The position numbers were made by a program, and so were the translations under genes. Below are positions 60,713-64,000 of a DNA stretch of 64,000 nt, piece by piece. Positions within the stretch are counted from its first letter, which is position 1. Each line of letters begins with the position of its first letter. The DNA lies in assembly GCA_022826745.1 (NCBI GenBank), contig JAJDUI010000037.1:310001-374000 (forward strand), given 5' to 3'. Under the pieces are notes generated by a model. It made no database searches. It had not been told where the DNA came from and saw only the letters and a list, made by a program, of their open reading frames with translations. The stretch is from Thermoanaerobaculia bacterium. Its GTDB lineage: Bacteria; Acidobacteriota; Thermoanaerobaculia; Multivoradales; Multivoraceae.

Positions 60713-62805
60713 TGGCCGAAGCAGCCGGGGCGTCGCGGCCGTCGTTTCGGGAAGGCGAGAAGCAGCTAGACCGCGCCGCCAGCGTCCTCGACCTGGGCAC
60801 GGACATCCCGTTCCGGGAGGTTCTGCGCATCTTCGCGCGGGTCGTCTCGACCTTCCGGCTGTTCAAGGCGCGGATTGCGACGAAGCTCGGCTTCATCACG
60901 GTGGAGCTGGTCTTCCGCCTGATGGTCGCGCCCTGGCCGGGGAAGGTCGTCGTCGACCACATCATCCTGGGCGCGCCGATCGGCGACGCTTCGGGTTTCC
61001 CTGCCTACCTGGCGCCGGCGGTGCTGCTGCTGGACGGCATGGGTCCGGTGGAGATGATGCTCTGGGTGTTCCTGCTCGGGGTGTTCATGGTGACGGTCTT
61101 CGGCTTCACGACGAGCCGGGGGGCGGGCAGGTCGCCCAGCGGAGCGCCCACCGGGGCCTCGGCGGGTTCCTCCGGCGGCGCCACGGCCCTCACGCCGCAG
61201 GGTCACGGCACGCTGGCCCAGGGCCACGACATCGCCACGCAGACGGAAAACCTGGCGAACATGGGTTCCGGCCTGATGGCGGGCATCCTGGGGTTTCTCG
61301 ACTTCCGGGTGCACCTCCGGCTCTCGCAGTCGATGAACCACTTCCTGCGAACCCGGGCAGCCCGGAAGATCCGGTCGCTGCCGATGACGACTCTGGACGA
61401 CCTGCGGATCGGCGACAGCGTCTACCGCGTCCTGTACGACACGACGAGCGCCAACATGCTGCTGCACGGGATCGCACTGGGGCTCTACTCGGGGCTGCTC
61501 GGTGTCGTGATCACCCTGTCCATCATGTTCACGTACTACGGCGGCGCGCCCGAGGTCATCGTGCTGGGCATGCTGACCCTTCCGATCGTGTTGCTGATCC
61601 AGCTCCCGTTCGCCCGCAGGGCGAGGCGCCGGGGTCAGGCCAGCCGGGCTTCCGGCTCCAGCACGACAAGCAACATCGAAGAGGGGATGAGCAACGTGCT
61701 CGCCGTGCAGAGCCTCGGCGGGAACGAGCGGGAAGGAGAGAGGTTCAGGAAAGCCAGCGAGGAGTCGTTCAGGCGCTTCCGTTGGGAGTGGTTCCTCGTG
61801 CTCACGTACCGGCAGGCGTTCAGCCTGGCGCTACTGCTGAGCCAGGTCGTGTTCTTCATCGTGATGGCGGGTCGGGTCATCGACGGCACGTTCACGGCCG
61901 GCGACTACTTCGTTCTCACGTACTACTTCTTCGTCCTCAGCGCGACCTTCGGCGCCTGGGGATTCATGTACACGGAGTGGCAGCGCGACATCGCGGGCAT
62001 GCGCCGTGTGTTCTTCCTGATGGATCTGCCGGCGGAGAAGGCGCGGGACGGCGTCGAACTGGATCGCATCAGGCGCGGCGTCGAGATGAAGGGCGCCGGG
62101 CTGACCTACCCGGACGGTCGCCGCGCGCTCCGCGATGTCGACCTCGAGGCGAGGATCGGCGAGATCGTGGCCTTCGTCGGGCCGACCGGCGCCGGCAAGA
62201 CGAGCCTCGCCTACATGGTGCCGGCCTTCGTTCAGGCGACCGAGGGCACGGTGTCGGTCGACGGCGTCGACCTCAAGGACGTGTCGGTCGAGAGCCTCCG
62301 CGAGCAGGTCTCCTACGTCTTCCAGGAGACGCAGCTCTTCTCCGACTCGATCCTCGAGAACATCCGCTACGGCAACCCGGCCGCGACCGAGGCGGAGGTC
62401 GAGCGTGCCGCGCGCGTTGCCGGCGCCCACGACTTCGTCGCCGCGCTGCCCGACGGCTACCGGACCAACCTCGGCACCGTGACCAGCAAGCTGTCGGTGG
62501 GGCAGAAGCAGCGCATCGCCATCGCTCGCGGGCTGGTGCGGGACGCGCGCATTCTCATTCTCGACGAGCCGACCTCCGCGCTCGACCCCGAGACCGAGGC
62601 CTACCTCGTCGATGCCCTGCACGAAGCAGCGCAGGACAGGCTGGTCATCATCATCGCCCACCGCCTGTCGACGATCGCCCACGCGGATCGCATCTACTTC
62701 CTGGAGGAGGGCGAGGTCCGGGAATCGGGCTCGCACGAGGAACTCATGGCGCTCCCCGATGGCCGTTATCGCGAGTACGTGTCGCTACAGGCTGGCTCAC
62801 GTTGA
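60712..62805 (+). CDS. ABC exporter subunit 2
   Basis: 697-residue type I ABC exporter half-transporter: membrane domain with an unusual Gly/Ala/Ser-rich low-complexity insert (SAGSSGGATALTPQG at about residue 145-160), then the ATPase with GPTGAGKTSLAY (about 488), LSVGQKQRIAIARG (about 592), LILDEPTSALDPETE and IIAHRLSTIAHAD. Motifs are intact in both subunits, so both sites may hydrolyse ATP. ATG at 60712 overlaps the previous stop. Substrate could be lipid, peptide or drug; the two-subunit form does not decide it. Confidence 0.92.
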   Translation: MAEAAGASRPSFREGEKQLDRAASVLDLGTDIPFREVLRIFARVVSTFRLFKARIATKLGFITVELVFRLMVAPWPGKVVVDHIILGAPIGDASGFPAYLAPAVLLLDGMGPVEMMLWVFLLGVFMVTVFGFTTSRGAGRSPSGAPTGASAGSSGGATALTPQGHGTLAQGHDIATQTENLANMGSGLMAGILGFLDFRVHLRLSQSMNHFLRTRAARKIRSLPMTTLDDLRIGDSVYRVLYDTTSANMLLHGIALGLYSGLLGVVITLSIMFTYYGGAPEVIVLGMLTLPIVLLIQLPFARRARRRGQASRASGSSTTSNIEEGMSNVLAVQSLGGNEREGERFRKASEESFRRFRWEWFLVLTYRQAFSLALLLSQVVFFIVMAGRVIDGTFTAGDYFVLTYYFFVLSATFGAWGFMYTEWQRDIAGMRRVFFLMDLPAEKARDGVELDRIRRGVEMKGAGLTYPDGRRALRDVDLEARIGEIVAFVGPTGAGKTSLAYMVPAFVQATEGTVSVDGVDLKDVSVESLREQVSYVFQETQLFSDSILENIRYGNPAATEAEVERAARVAGAHDFVAALPDGYRTNLGTVTSKLSVGQKQRIAIARGLVRDARILILDEPTSALDPETEAYLVDALHEAAQDRLVIIIAHRLSTIAHADRIYFLEEGEVRESGSHEELMALPDGRYREYVSLQAGSR

Positions 62806-62856
62806 CGACGCACCACACCGGGTGCGGCATCCCCGTCGTCTTGACGACGCGCCACA

Positions 62857-62923
62857 CTGGGTGCGCCGGCGCCCTCGCCGGCTGCCGCCGCAGGCGGCCG
62901 GAAGAACGCGCCGCGAAGCGGCG
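62857..62923 (+). repeat. Three-hairpin element with rewritten hairpin 3, before WD40 gene
   Basis: Hairpin 1 GCCGGCG-CCCT-CGCCGGC, hairpin 2 GCCGCC-GCA-GGCGGC, and a hairpin 3 of different sequence, CGCCGC-GAA-GCGGCG (62909-62923), at the usual place. A degenerate element start is also seen at 62816-62827. Confidence 0.88.
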
Positions 62924-62947
62924 ACCATCTTGCAGGTAGACACCCCC

Positions 62948-64000
62948 ATGGCCCGCTCCACCAGCGCAGCCGACTTGAGTGTTCTCGCAGGACACACCTC
63001 CAGAGTCGAGGCCCTGGCTGTGACACCGGACTGCGAACGCCTCATCTCCGCCTCCGCCGACGCCACCCTGCGCGTATGGGACCTCCAATCCAGGCGTGCT
63101 CTCCAGGCCCTCAGGGGCCACACCGCCGGCGTCTGGTCAGTCGCGGTGACACCGGACGGCAGCCGCGCCGTCTCCGGTTCCTTCGACGCGACTCTGCGCG
63201 TATGGGACCTCGCCTCCGGTAGCACTCTTCACGTGTGCGAGGGCCACGGGACGGAGGTCTACTCCGTGGCGGTGACGCCAGACGGTACGCGTGCCGTCTC
63301 CTCGTCCGCGGACGCGACGCTACGGGTCTGGGACCTCCAAGCGGGCCGCCTCCTGCACACGCTCGGCGGACACACGGACGACGTCAAGGCGTTCGCCCTC
63401 ACTCCCGACGGTGCCCGTGCCGTCTCCGCCTCCTGGGACGGGACCGTCCGCGTGTGGGACCTCGACTCCGGCCGCGCGCTGCGGACGCTCGAAGGCCACA
63501 CGGACGCCCTTCATTCCGTAGCCGTCACGCCGGACGGCATGCGAGCCGTCTCCGCCTCCGGTGATCGAACGCTGCGTGTGTGGGATCTCAGCTCGGGCCG
63601 CACTCTGCATCCGCTCCGCGGACATGCGAGGGACGTCTACTGCGTAGCGGTTGCGCCCCATGGCGCCAGGGCCGTCTCCGCCTCCGCGGACGCGACGTTG
63701 CGCGTGTGGGACCTCAGGGCCGGACGTAACCTGCACGCCCTGAAAGGCCACACGGGACCGGTCTTCGGCGTGACGGTGACTCCGGACGGTAAGCGAGCGC
63801 TGTCCACTTCCGCGGACCGGACGTTGCGCCTTTGGGACCTCGAGTCCGGGCGACACCTTGCCGGCTTCGAGTGCAACGACCGCGCCCGTTCCTTCACCGT
63901 GTCTCCGGACGGCCGCACCGTCGTCGTCGGCGACGCAAGCGGCTTGATCTATGTCCTGGGTTTGAGCTCGGAGGAAGAACAGCCGGGCTGGAGCCGGTGA
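62948..64000 (+). CDS. WD40-repeat beta-propeller protein
   Basis: The 350-residue protein consists of about eight WD40 units of 42 residues, each containing a pattern such as TPDGxRAVSxSxDxTLRVWDL and the linker G-H-T. Seven WDL ends are seen, and the last blade ends in LIYVLGLSS. The repeats are close to identical, which suggests recent copying and coding of a single eight-bladed propeller. No catalytic or membrane domain is attached; the role is probably a scaffold. ATG at 62948 follows the dispersed repeat by 21 bp; TGA is the last codon of the window. Confidence 0.9.
   Translation: MARSTSAADLSVLAGHTSRVEALAVTPDCERLISASADATLRVWDLQSRRALQALRGHTAGVWSVAVTPDGSRAVSGSFDATLRVWDLASGSTLHVCEGHGTEVYSVAVTPDGTRAVSSSADATLRVWDLQAGRLLHTLGGHTDDVKAFALTPDGARAVSASWDGTVRVWDLDSGRALRTLEGHTDALHSVAVTPDGMRAVSASGDRTLRVWDLSSGRTLHPLRGHARDVYCVAVAPHGARAVSASADATLRVWDLRAGRNLHALKGHTGPVFGVTVTPDGKRALSTSADRTLRLWDLESGRHLAGFECNDRARSFTVSPDGRTVVVGDASGLIYVLGLSSEEEQPGWSR
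62990..63857 (+). repeat. 126-bp tandem repeats encoding WD40 blades
   Basis: About seven units of 126 bp run through the WD40 gene: GTATGGGACCTC occurs at about 63074 and again at 63200, and later blades follow with variants at the same spacing. The units encode 42-residue blades and could expand or contract by recombination while keeping the frame. Confidence 0.8.

Overview
The window is a G+C-rich (about two thirds by eye), very densely packed bacterial chromosome segment with about 45 protein genes, one tRNA gene and a family of dispersed structured repeats. Two TonB-dependent receptors, several lipoprotein signals, Tat/Sec-exported cytochromes and quinoproteins, and an undecaprenyl-phosphate sugar transferase indicate a Gram-negative (diderm) heterotroph. 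The mix of RicT (PSP1), DUF3604, planctomycete-type cytochrome c, PQQ propellers, sulfatase and FG-GAP lipoproteins fits an Acidobacteriota-like or similar environmental lineage. That placement is inference only; there is no rRNA or marker phylogeny here.

Layout. 1-3181: the tail of an unknown gene, then a translationally coupled operon ispH-purD-ricT. 3182-10899 (minus strand): a surface-polysaccharide operon made of a membrane protein, a double GT2 glycosyltransferase, a GT2-GT4 fusion and the initiating sugar-phosphate transferase. 10951-12343: serS followed directly by tRNA-Ser(UGA). 12369-14753: a one-protein phosphorelay (GAF-PAS-kinase-receiver-DNA-binding). 14822-18683: a small membrane ORF and a cassette of two paralogous tyrosine recombinases flanking a DUF4143-type AAA ATPase. 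19257-20978: an acidic secreted protein of unknown function with a strong ribosome binding site. 21196-33791: a SpoIIE-type phosphatase and a periplasmic catabolic/redox block (DUF3604 lipoprotein, PQQ sugar dehydrogenase plus cytochrome c, second quinoprotein, APH-like kinase, SoxC/SoxD-like sulfite dehydrogenase, FG-GAP lipoprotein, sulfatase). 33811-36222: two poorly characterised genes bracketed by a perfect 31-bp inverted repeat. 36225-42569: FAD monooxygenase, SDR, polysaccharide deacetylase, third quinoprotein, VOC protein. 42673-56875: two TonB receptors around a D-aminoacylase / serine hydrolase / PLP dehydratase operon, an orphan ABC membrane domain, a cytochrome-copper monooxygenase-like protein and an ADP-ribosylglycohydrolase-fold protein. 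56895-64000: an esterase, a two-subunit ABC exporter and a WD40 propeller.

Most interesting signal. A dispersed element of about 73 bp consists of up to three consecutive small hairpins. Between copies the arm sequences change together (compensatory changes) while the hairpins are kept. Copies sit at gene boundaries. Three copies are translated in the same repeat phase at the N-terminal edge of three GT2 modules in the polysaccharide operon, and another lies inside the signal-peptide coding region of the SoxD-like cytochrome. The behaviour resembles in-frame palindromic elements such as those of Rickettsia, but the sequence is not one I recognise.

Gene junctions are extremely tight. All four NTGA start/stop overlaps (ATGA, CTGA, GTGA, TTGA) occur in this one window, and several convergent genes abut or share stop-codon bases. 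I saw no CRISPR array, rRNA, IS transposase or prophage structural gene.
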